Of a DNA stretch of 64,000 nt, positions 57,704 through 64,000 are shown in pieces. Every line of letters starts with the position of its first letter. Position 1 is the first letter of the stretch. The notes below the pieces were generated by a model. That model did not search any database, was not told the origin of the DNA, and saw only the letters and a program-made list of their open reading frames with translations. A program made the translations under genes and the position numbers. Source of the stretch: Streptomyces sp. NBC_00554 (GTDB taxonomy: Bacteria > Actinomycetota > Actinomycetes > Streptomycetales > Streptomycetaceae); assembly GCF_041431135.1 (NCBI RefSeq), contig NZ_CP107799.1, positions 8,308,001 to 8,372,000 of the forward strand, written 5' to 3'.

Positions 57704-58147
57704 ATGATTGCCGAGACCGTCTGTTCCGCCGTCTCCGCGGCCGGCCTGGGCATCGCCGCGGTCACGGCCTACCGCAAGCGGTTCCTCGCGGCCGCGCGCA
57801 TCGCCGCCTATTCGCTCGTGCCGGTGGGCCTGGTGATGACCGGGGTCGTCGGCTGGCTGGCCGACACCGCGTTCAGTCCGACCGCGTGGGCGGGCTTCGT
57901 CGTGCTCGGCGGTGCCTGGCTGCTGTTCATGACCACGAGGGCCGTGGAGCGGCGCGGCGGCGGGACCCGCAAGGAACGCAAGGCGGCACGGACCGCACAG
58001 CGCGAGGCGGTGGCCCCCGCGGCGTCGGCGCCCTCACTGGGCCCGGCCGTCCGCCCCGCCGCCCGGCCGGCGGCGGCACCTCGTGCCACCGGCTCCGGGG
58101 AAGACTTCAGCGACATCGAGGCCATCCTGAAGAAGCACGGCATATGA
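57704..58147 (+). CDS. membrane protein with charged C-terminal tail, unknown function
   Basis: 147 residues, ATG after GGAGGACCGG. Three hydrophobic segments (AVSAAGLGIAAVTAY, IAAYSLVPVGLVMTGVVGWL, AWAGFVVLGGAWLLFMTT), then a basic and Ala/Pro-rich linker and a tail FSDIEAILKKHGI that looks like a short interaction helix. No family recognised. Divergent from the DsbA-like gene. Confidence 0.75.
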   Translation: MIAETVCSAVSAAGLGIAAVTAYRKRFLAAARIAAYSLVPVGLVMTGVVGWLADTAFSPTAWAGFVVLGGAWLLFMTTRAVERRGGGTRKERKAARTAQREAVAPAASAPSLGPAVRPAARPAAAPRATGSGEDFSDIEAILKKHGI

Positions 58148-58303
58148 CCGGGATATGACCGACTGAAACGACACAGAGACCTCACGGAGCGCGCCTAACC
58201 GATCACGTTCGAGCGCCCTCGTCACGGGATCCGGCGAACTCCCGTATTTTCTGGGCGTGTTGATCGCCCAAGAGGTGTCCGCTGCGCCATCATCGCCCGC
58301 GAG

Positions 58304-58456
58304 ATGCTGGACACAACACAGAGCGACACCGCCGCCCCGTCACAGGAGCGGCGTGGTTGTCTCTTCGCGCTCTCCCAGCCACCGCTGATGATCTTCCTAG
58401 CGGTGATCGGCTGTCTCCTGCTCATGGCTTCGCTGCACGACCTGCTGCTGCTCTGA
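58304..58456 (+). CDS. 50-residue single-helix membrane protein
   Basis: MLDTTQSDTAAPSQERRGCL, then FALSQPPLMIFLAVIGCLLL and MASLHDLLLL. Too short for most gene callers. One membrane helix (about 27-45) follows a polar N-terminus with one Cys, and the end is very Leu-rich. Ribosome site weak (GCGAG). Role unknown. Confidence 0.55.
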   Translation: MLDTTQSDTAAPSQERRGCLFALSQPPLMIFLAVIGCLLLMASLHDLLLL

Positions 58457-58592
58457 GCCGTACACGGAGCCCCTGGCGTCACCCGCTGAGGGCTCCGTCA
58501 ACCCGCCATTCCTTGCGCCGGGCCGAAGTCGAACGGGCACGCCCGCGTCCCCGCCGACGACTCCCGCGACGCCTCGGGAGCCGATATGCCCG

Positions 58593-59153
58593 TCAGCCCG
58601 CCGCTTCCTTGCGGCGTGCGCGGTACGCGGCCACGTGGAGGCGGTTTCCGCAGGTGCGGCTGTCGCAGTAGCGGCGGGACCGGTTGCGGGACAGGTCGAC
58701 GAAGGCGCGCCGGCAGTCGGGGGCCTCGCAGCGGCGGAGCCTCTCCTGCTCCCCGGCCACCACGAAGAAGGCCAGCGCCATCCCGCAGTCGGCGGCGAGA
58801 TGGTCGGCGACCGAGGCGCCCGGCGCGAAGTAGTGCACGTGCCAGTCGTAGCCGTCGTGATCGGTGAGCCGGGGCGTGGTGCCCGCGGTGGCGACCAGCT
58901 CGTTGATCAGAGCGGCGGCGATCCGCGGATCACCGGTGGCGAAGACCCCGGCGAACTTGGCGCGAACCTTGTGCACGGCCGCGAGATCGTACTCGGACAG
59001 CTCGCCGACATCGCTGATCTCGTGCTTTCGTACGAAATCGGCGAGGGAGGCGATATCCGCGAGCCCGTCGTCCGTCGTGTGGTCCTCCGGCGCGGTGTTC
59101 ACCAGATCCACCATGGCGTCGAGGGCACACCGCGTGTCGTGGGTGATCAGCAC
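58593..59153 (-). CDS. CGNR zinc-finger / ABATE-domain protein
   Basis: 186 residues from a GTG at 59153 with GGGAG seven bases upstream; the ATG at 59309 lies in unsupported sequence. N-terminal stress-response ABATE domain (about 1-125: TRCALDAMVDLVNTA, DIASLADFVRKHEISDVGEL) and a C-terminal CGNR zinc finger with four Cys (CEAPDCRRAF, RRYCDSRTCGNR). Such proteins are DNA-binding or RNA-binding regulators of stress responses. Confidence 0.87.
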   Translation of the reverse strand: MLITHDTRCALDAMVDLVNTAPEDHTTDDGLADIASLADFVRKHEISDVGELSEYDLAAVHKVRAKFAGVFATGDPRIAAALINELVATAGTTPRLTDHDGYDWHVHYFAPGASVADHLAADCGMALAFFVVAGEQERLRRCEAPDCRRAFVDLSRNRSRRYCDSRTCGNRLHVAAYRARRKEAAG

Positions 59154-59425
59154 GATTAGCTCCCTGGCCTGGGGGTCGGGCTGGCGCCCGCCCGATGCTG
59201 GCCGATGGTAGTGGCTTCGCGGCGCGGGGGAGCGGGGCCTGTCTCGCCGGGGCATGGCCACGGGCGCCGGTGCGCGGTACCTGGGAGCTGTCTTGCCGGG
59301 CGCGCGCACCGGCGCCGCCCCCGCGGAACTTCCGCGGTGACGGCGCCGGTGTACGCCCTATTCGGTTGTCTAGGCCCGAGCCGTCTCCCCGAGTGGACGG
59401 CGCCGGGCGGCTCTGAGGTGACTCG

Positions 59426-59839
59426 TCAGCTCTCGGCCAGGATGTGTGAGAGCTCCGTGTCGAGATCGAAGTGCCGGTGTTCCGTGCCTGGGGGCACGGC
59501 GGCGTCCGTTCGCTTCAGGAACGACTCGAGGGCCCGCGCCGGGGCCTCGAGCAGGGCTTCGCCCTCCGGGGAGCTCAGGGCGATGCATACGACGCCCTGA
59601 CCGTGGCTCCGGGACGGCCAGACTCGGACGTCGCCGGTACCGGTGGGCCGGTGCAGGCCCTCGGCCAGGAGGTCGCGGGCGAACACCCACTCGACGGTTT
59701 CCTCGGCTCCGGTGTGGAAGGTGGCGTGCACGGCGTAGGGATCGGCCGTGTCATACCGCAGTCCTGCGGGAACAGGCAGTGAGGACTCGCTCGACACAAC
59801 GAGGCGCAGGTGCAGCTCGCAGCTGACCGTGGTGTTCAT
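59426..59839 (-). CDS. ssgB: sporulation-specific cell division protein SsgB
   Basis: 137 residues from the ATG at 59839; an in-frame upstream start at 59905 is less likely. The sequence (MNTTVSCELHLRLVVSSESS, RYDTADPYAVHATFHTGAEE, WVFARDLLAEGLHRPTGTGD, HGQGVVCIALSSPEGEALLE) is that of the highly conserved Streptomyces SsgB. With SsgA it places FtsZ at the sites of the sporulation septa in aerial hyphae, so it ties this DNA to a sporulating streptomycete. Transcription is probably developmental; I could not fix a promoter. Confidence 0.95.
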   Translation of the reverse strand: MNTTVSCELHLRLVVSSESSLPVPAGLRYDTADPYAVHATFHTGAEETVEWVFARDLLAEGLHRPTGTGDVRVWPSRSHGQGVVCIALSSPEGEALLEAPARALESFLKRTDAAVPPGTEHRHFDLDTELSHILAES

Positions 59840-60030
59840 AAGCGCCAGGGCCTTTCGCTCAGTGTGCGCTCGGGGATTCGCACGTCGGCGAAATCGACAT
59901 GCCACCTACGGTGCCGTTGTAAACCCCTCTGAGTGTTTTGCGTGCCTTTACGTAACTCATCCGGCCGAGAGCTCGTTCGCCGGATAGGACCATTCCGGTG
60001 ACTGGTTTCTCTCGGGTAGGGTTTGGCCGT

Positions 60031-60465
60031 ATGAATACGGGGAGTGACGAGCCGGGCGAGATCGCCACGGCTGATGACGGAACGAAGGCCGAGCGAGCGC
60101 TTGGTTCGCGGGCACCGCATTTCATCAAGGCGCGTCGCGCGCTGCACCTGCCCTGGCAGGTGGGCGTTTTCATCGTGGGTCTCGCGGTGGTCGGCGCGGG
60201 CGTGGTCATGCTTCCGCTGCCGGGGCCCGGCTGGCTGGTGATCTTCGGTGGCATGGCGATCTGGGCGACCGAGTTCGTCTGGGCGCAGCTCGTGCTCCGC
60301 TGGACGAAGCGCAAGGTCACCGAGGCGACGCAGCGTGCTCTCGACCCCGAGGTGCGTCGACGCAACATCATCCTCACGTCGATCGGGCTCGTGATCATCG
60401 TGGGCCTCGGTGCCGTCTACGTCTGGAAGTTCGGCTTCGAGATGCCCTGGAACATCAAGGAGTGA
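60031..60465 (+). CDS. PGPGW-motif membrane protein
   Basis: 144 residues (GTG at 59998 is an alternative start). Two hydrophobic segments (WQVGVFIVGLAVVGAGVVML and LVIFGGMAIWATEFVW) flank the PLPGPGWLVI motif; a third lies at the end (IILTSIGLVIIVGLGAVYVW), with the charged DPEVRRRN linker between. This PGPGW family is unrelated to known transporters and its role is unknown. Start has only a weak ribosome site. Divergent from ssgB. Confidence 0.82.
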   Translation: MNTGSDEPGEIATADDGTKAERALGSRAPHFIKARRALHLPWQVGVFIVGLAVVGAGVVMLPLPGPGWLVIFGGMAIWATEFVWAQLVLRWTKRKVTEATQRALDPEVRRRNIILTSIGLVIIVGLGAVYVWKFGFEMPWNIKE

Positions 60466-60546
60466 CGGTGTACTCCCGGGGCCTGTGATGGCCCCTCGGC
60501 AGGTCGGAGCCACCCCCTGACATGGGGTAATGTTCTCCCTGCGCCC

Positions 60547-60618
60547 GGGCGATTAGCTCAGCGGGAGAGCGCTTCGTTCACACCGAAGAGGTCACTGGTT
60601 CGATCCCAGTATCGCCCA
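60547..60618 (+). tRNA. tRNA-Val (CAC)
   Basis: 72 nt; acceptor GGGCGAT/ATCGCCC, anticodon stem CTTCG/CGAAG with loop TTCACAC giving CAC (codon GUG). Encoded CCA at 60619-60621. Shares most of its body with the three GAC tRNAs at 53.4-53.7 kb. A TCCACG/CGTGGA hairpin follows at 60641-60657. Confidence 0.95.
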
Positions 60619-60621
60619 CCA

Positions 60622-61232
60622 CCGCGTTAGGCGGCCCAGCTCCACGGAAGACGTGGACCGGGTCGCCTTCGTCGTTTCCGCCCGGCTGAGCGGCCGTGGT
60701 GTTGCCTGCCGGTACGAGGGGCGGCGGCCGAGAAGGGGCGCTGGAATCGACGGTGGCCGCGATACGCGCAGGGCGCGCCTTGCCGCCCTTGATCTCGGCG
60801 GTCGCTGGGCTGTCGTGAGCTGTGGCCGACCGTGCCGCACGCCCGCCGGCAGCGGCCCGACACCGCGTGCCACTCCACGGTCGGACCGACCTCTGATCAG
60901 CCCATACCGAGTTCGGGCCACCCTCTGATCGCGCAGCCCTCCCGGTCGATCCACGGCGGCCGAGCCACCCTCAGGCCCAGCCCGGCCCCGCCCCGCCATG
61001 CCCCCGAGAGTCACCCCCCGTCACCCCTCACGCTCGGTTCCCCCACCCCGCCCAACCCCCCAACCCCCGTCTGTTTTCAGCCCCACTCGTATCTCGCCCG
61101 ACCCCCCGAATCCCGTTCGGCAGGTCGGTCGCACCCACCCGACCTGCACACTCGCGGACGCGACCCGGGGCCAACTCCCAGTTCGCGCCGCCGTGCAGGC
61201 GGACCGCCGCACATCAATTCCTGTCCGAATCA
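60622..61232. other. gene-free stretch between tRNA-Val and the sugar importer
   Basis: About 610 bases without a supported gene. The second half is C-rich and purine-poor on the plus strand. CTCTGATC occurs twice (60891 and 60924 region) in a similar context (GACCTCTGATCAGCCC and CCACCCTCTGATCGCG). Confidence 0.5.
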
Positions 61233-61292
61233 TTGACGCGCCCGAAAGCCCTCCGTACCTTATGCCAGCAAGCGCTTACTTGAAACGATTCA
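61233..61292 (+). promoter_or_regulatory. promoter and LacI-type operators of the sugar importer
   Basis: TTGACG (61233-61238), 17 bases, TACCTT (61256-61261). Downstream, GCAAGCGCTTAC (palindrome AAGCGCTT, 61270-61277) and TGAAACGATTCA (61281-61292), both LacI/GalR-family operator types. The regulator gene is not in the window. Confidence 0.75.
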
Positions 61293-61330
61293 TGCGGCAG
61301 GCGGCGGTGACGTCGCGGGGAGGCCCGACT

Positions 61331-62617
61331 GTGGGAAACAACGGGAGTGTTGAGAGGCGTACGGTCCTCAAGGCGGCCGGAGCTTCGCTGGCCACGCTGG
61401 GACTGGCGGCGGCGACGGGGTGCGGTGGGGGGAGCGGTTCCGGGGACGGGACCGTCACGATCCGGTACGCCTGGTGGGGTGCCGACGAGCGGGCGAAGCG
61501 GATCAACCAGTCCATCGCGCTCTTCGAGAAGAAGTACCCGAAGATCAAGGTGAAGACGGACTTCCAGGACTACGTGGCCTTTTGGGAGAAGTTCCAGACC
61601 CAGGCCGCGGGCGGAAATCCGCCGGACGTATTCCAGAACGCGGTGGGATTTCTTCGGAAGTACGACAAGAGAAGTGTGCTGCTCGACCTCAAGCCCCAAG
61701 TGGAAGCGGGCAATTTGAGCCTGGAGAACTTCCGCGCCGGAGTCGAAAAGGTCGGCGAGGTCGACGGAAAGATTCTCGGAGTACCCGTCGGATCCAACAC
61801 CATGTCACTTGTCATCGACGAGAAGGTATTTGAGAAGGCCGGCATCAAGGCCGAGCAGGGCTGGACGTGGGACGAGTATTTCGCCGCCCTCAAGAAGATC
61901 CATGACTCGCAGAAGGTGGCGGGTGACACCGGCTACTTCGGCATCATGTATCTCTACGACCTCTACCTCCGGCAGAACGGGAAGGCCTTCTTCACCGCGG
62001 ACGGACTCGGCTTCGACGAGGCCGATCTGACGGAGTGGTGGACGGACGCGTACAACCGCGTCAAGGCCGGGATCATCACCGACCCGAAGCGGGTCGAGCA
62101 GGACAAGCCGAAGTCCTCGCTCTCGGCCGCCCACGGCGCCTCCGAGTTCACCTGGGACAACTTCACGGTGCGTTACACCGCGGAGGGCGACAGCACGTAC
62201 GGCCTCGCGCCGATCCCCACGACCGACGGCAAGCAGACCGGTCAGTACCTCGCCTCGCTCATGCTGAGCGCCTCCGCGCGCACCCAGCACCCCAAGGAAG
62301 TCGCCCAGTTCATCAACTTCATGGTCCACGACCCCGAGGTCGGCAAGATCATGGGTTACGACCGCGGCATCCTCGCCACCACCGAGCAGTTCGAGGCGTT
62401 CACGCCGGCCGACGCCCCCAGCAAGGCGATCGCGCAGTACGAGGAGGATGTCGCCGCGGCCGGAGTCCTCGGCACCATCACCCCGCACCCGGCCGGCGCG
62501 GACACCGCAGAGGCGGCCTTCCTGCGTATCGCCGGTGACATGTCGCAGGGCACGACCAAGGTCGCCGACGCGGTGAAGCAGTTCTTCTCCGAGGCGAAGA
62601 CCGCCCTCGCCGCCTGA
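61331..62617 (+). CDS. sugar-type ABC importer substrate-binding lipoprotein
   Basis: 428 residues from a GTG with GGGGAGG seven bases upstream. The signal has twin arginines (SVERRTVLKAAGASLATLGL) and a lipobox ending in TGC, so it is a Tat-exported lipoprotein. Group 1 solute-binding fold: VTIRYAWWGADERAKRINQS, DFQDYVAFWEKFQTQAAGGN, PPDVFQNAVGFL, and late PKEVAQFINFMVHDPEVGK. Typical ligands are mono- or oligosaccharides; the exact sugar is unknown. No ATPase gene is present; Streptomyces commonly share MsiK for this. Confidence 0.88.
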   Translation: MGNNGSVERRTVLKAAGASLATLGLAAATGCGGGSGSGDGTVTIRYAWWGADERAKRINQSIALFEKKYPKIKVKTDFQDYVAFWEKFQTQAAGGNPPDVFQNAVGFLRKYDKRSVLLDLKPQVEAGNLSLENFRAGVEKVGEVDGKILGVPVGSNTMSLVIDEKVFEKAGIKAEQGWTWDEYFAALKKIHDSQKVAGDTGYFGIMYLYDLYLRQNGKAFFTADGLGFDEADLTEWWTDAYNRVKAGIITDPKRVEQDKPKSSLSAAHGASEFTWDNFTVRYTAEGDSTYGLAPIPTTDGKQTGQYLASLMLSASARTQHPKEVAQFINFMVHDPEVGKIMGYDRGILATTEQFEAFTPADAPSKAIAQYEEDVAAAGVLGTITPHPAGADTAEAAFLRIAGDMSQGTTKVADAVKQFFSEAKTALAA

Positions 62618-63585
62618 TGGGAACCGCAGTGACGCTCGTCAAGGACTCTCCGCCCGACGCCCCGGAGATACACCCCGCGGCCCCCGCCGACCGAAAGCGG
62701 CGGGGGCGCCGGGAGAATCTCGCCGGCTATCTCTTCATGTCCCCCTGGATCGCGGGCTTCCTGCTGCTGACCGCGGGGCCGATGGCCGCCTCGTTCTACT
62801 TCGCGTTCACCGATTACAACCTCTTCAATTCACCGCGGTGGATCGGCTTCGACAACTTCACCAAGATGTTCGAGGACCCCCGGTGGCAGAAGTCGGTCGA
62901 GGTGACGGCCAAGTACGTCGTCATCGGCACGCCGCTGAAGCTGCTCCTCGCGCTGGGAGTCGCCCTGCTGCTCGCGCAGAGCAGGCGCGGCCAGGCCTTC
63001 TACCGGGCCGCCTTCTACGCCCCTTCGCTGATCGGAGCGAGCGTCTCCGTCGGCTTCGTGTGGCGCGCGCTCTTCTCGGACGAAGCCATCGTCGACCGTA
63101 CGCAGTCGTTCTTCGGCTTCCACACCGGCGGCTGGGTCGGCGATCCGGACTGGGTGCTCTACAGCCTGGTCGCGCTCACCGTGTGGCAGTTCGGGGCGCC
63201 CATGGTGATCTTCCTGGCAGGGCTCAAGCAGGTGCCGAAGGAGCTGTACGAGGCTGCCGAGGTGGACGGCGCCGGGCCGCTGCGGCGGTTCTGGAACATC
63301 ACGCTGCCGATGATCTCGCCGGTGCTCTTCTTCAACGTGCTCCTGGAGACCATCCACTCCTTCCAGATCTTCGGCTCGGCCTACGTCGTCTCCAACGCCA
63401 CCTGCGGACCGGCCGACGCCACGCTCGTCTACACCTGCTACCTGTACCAAAAGGGTTTCAGGGAGTCCCAGATGGGCTTCGCCTCCGCGATGGCCTGGAT
63501 GCTGCTGCTCGCCGTGGCGCTGGTGACGGCCGTCCTCTTCTGGTCGCAGAAGCGGTGGGTGCACTACGAGGAGGACGCCCGATGA
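62617..63585 (+). CDS. sugar ABC importer permease 1 (MalF type)
   Basis: 322 residues, ATG overlapping the previous stop (TGATG). Six membrane helices; NLAGYLFMSPWIAGFLLLTA at the start and the coupling motif EAAEVDGAGPLRRFWNITLP (about 210-229) are typical of MalF/UgpA permeases. Coupled to the second permease (ATGA). Part of the import complex with the upstream lipoprotein. Confidence 0.9.
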   Translation: MGTAVTLVKDSPPDAPEIHPAAPADRKRRGRRENLAGYLFMSPWIAGFLLLTAGPMAASFYFAFTDYNLFNSPRWIGFDNFTKMFEDPRWQKSVEVTAKYVVIGTPLKLLLALGVALLLAQSRRGQAFYRAAFYAPSLIGASVSVGFVWRALFSDEAIVDRTQSFFGFHTGGWVGDPDWVLYSLVALTVWQFGAPMVIFLAGLKQVPKELYEAAEVDGAGPLRRFWNITLPMISPVLFFNVLLETIHSFQIFGSAYVVSNATCGPADATLVYTCYLYQKGFRESQMGFASAMAWMLLLAVALVTAVLFWSQKRWVHYEEDAR

Positions 63586-64000
63586 GCACCACCCTGCGCA
63601 AGCCCGTGGAACTCGGCCCGGCGGTGGCCGGACGGCCCCCCAGCGGCCGCAAGCGCTCCGGTTCCCTCGCCTGGCACCTCGGCGCCCTGGCCGTCCTCGC
63701 CGTCGTCCTCTACCCCGTCATCTGGGTCATCGGCGCCTCGTTCAAGCCCAGCCGCGAGATCATCGGCAGCCTCGACCTGTTCCCGACCAGCCCCATCCTC
63801 GGCAACTTCAAGGGGCTCGCCGACGGCATCGCGGACATCTCGATCGCCACCTTCTTCCAGAACTCCCTCTTCTACGCGCTCGGTTCCGTCGTCGGCATCG
63901 TCATCTCCTGCTCGTTGACGGCGTACGCCTTCGCCAAGATCAGGTTCGCCGGGCGGAACCTGATGTTCTCGATCATGATCGGCACGCTTCTGCTGCCGTA
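63582..64000 (+). CDS. sugar ABC importer permease 2 (MalG type), cut by the window end
   Basis: 139 codons are visible, about half of a normal permease. MalG-type N-terminus: LAWHLGALAVLAVVLYPVIW, GASFKPSREIIGS, then FFQNSLFYALGSVVGIVISC and SLTAYAFAKIRFAGRN. The EAA coupling loop lies beyond the window. Starts in the stop codon of permease 1. Confidence 0.88.
   Translation, partial: MSTTLRKPVELGPAVAGRPPSGRKRSGSLAWHLGALAVLAVVLYPVIWVIGASFKPSREIIGSLDLFPTSPILGNFKGLADGIADISIATFFQNSLFYALGSVVGIVISCSLTAYAFAKIRFAGRNLMFSIMIGTLLLP

Noticed and set aside
1..64000. CRISPR arrays, phage genes or antibiotic gene clusters
   Set aside because: No regularly spaced direct repeats, integrase, phage structural gene, PKS, NRPS or terpene synthase was seen.

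Overview
The window is a 64 kb piece of a high-GC actinobacterial chromosome, almost certainly Streptomyces. Coding regions are very GC-rich with G/C third positions, GTG and TTG starts are common, and it carries the sporulation gene ssgB, argCJBDR with argG and argH, a Tat-exported GlpQ-type phosphodiesterase behind a PHO-box-like array, a BluB-CobT fusion and a cytosolic-kinase/one-TM PknB-type protein. It is mostly conserved core chromosome; the only clear mobile DNA is a short palindromic element plus an IS5-family insertion at 48.5-49.6 kb.

Layout. 0-1 kb: a methyltransferase fragment and a VOC protein on the minus strand. 1-6 kb: the arginine operon argC-argJ-argB-argD-argR, with overlapping genes and a TTGCAT-17-TATAGT promoter. 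6-11 kb (minus): a redox operon of two membrane ferric-reductase-like flavocytochromes, two FMN_bind proteins and the flavinyl transferase ApbE, divergent from a two-component pair (11.2-13.5 kb). 13.5-18 kb (minus): an L,D-transpeptidase-like protein, a mammalian-type haem peroxidase, a PPOX-fold protein and a secreted protein built from two tandem repeats. 18-21 kb: argG, with an ARG-box-like palindrome inside its promoter, then argH. 21-24.3 kb: an aldo/keto reductase and a TetR-MFS efflux pair. 24.4-30.7 kb: a small secreted protein, MoxR, DUF58, VWA, an HtrA-like protease and a second two-component pair. 30.8-35.8 kb: PlsC-type acyltransferase, GlpQ, a sigma-like protein, GNAT, two membrane proteins and a HAD phosphatase gene broken by a short palindromic insertion. 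35.9-39.8 kb: methionine importer metN-metI-metQ-metQ preceded by a Cys/Met-codon leader peptide. 40.6-47.6 kb: cobalamin genes cobL, bluB-cobT fusion and cobA. 47.7-53.4 kb: TrmH-type RNA methyltransferase, mobile elements, Ser/Thr kinase, small proteins, a phosphotransferase and a zinc-ribbon protein. 53.4-53.9 kb: five tRNA genes (3 Val-GAC, Cys-GCA, Gly-GCC) on the minus strand. 54-60.5 kb: pabB/pabC-like genes, a double-GNAT protein, a DsbA-like protein, small membrane proteins, a CGNR regulator, ssgB and a PGPGW membrane protein. 60.5 kb: tRNA-Val(CAC). 61-64 kb: a sugar-type ABC importer (binding protein and two permeases, the last cut by the window end) behind a LacI-type operator.

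How parts work together. ArgR, encoded last in the arg operon, probably represses both argC and argG. ApbE is the enzyme that attaches FMN to the SGAT threonines of the FMN_bind proteins next to it, so the redox operon looks like one complete electron-export module that has been internally duplicated. The three cobalamin genes cover ring methylation, precorrin-2 formation and lower-ligand synthesis and activation. The most distinctive observations are the Cys/Met leader peptide upstream of metNIQ, the duplicated flavinylation module, the HAD gene split by a palindromic repeat, the mobile element that supplies the stop codon of a methyltransferase gene, and the very long disordered N-terminus on BluB-CobT. 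Everything here was read by eye; no database search or folding program was run.
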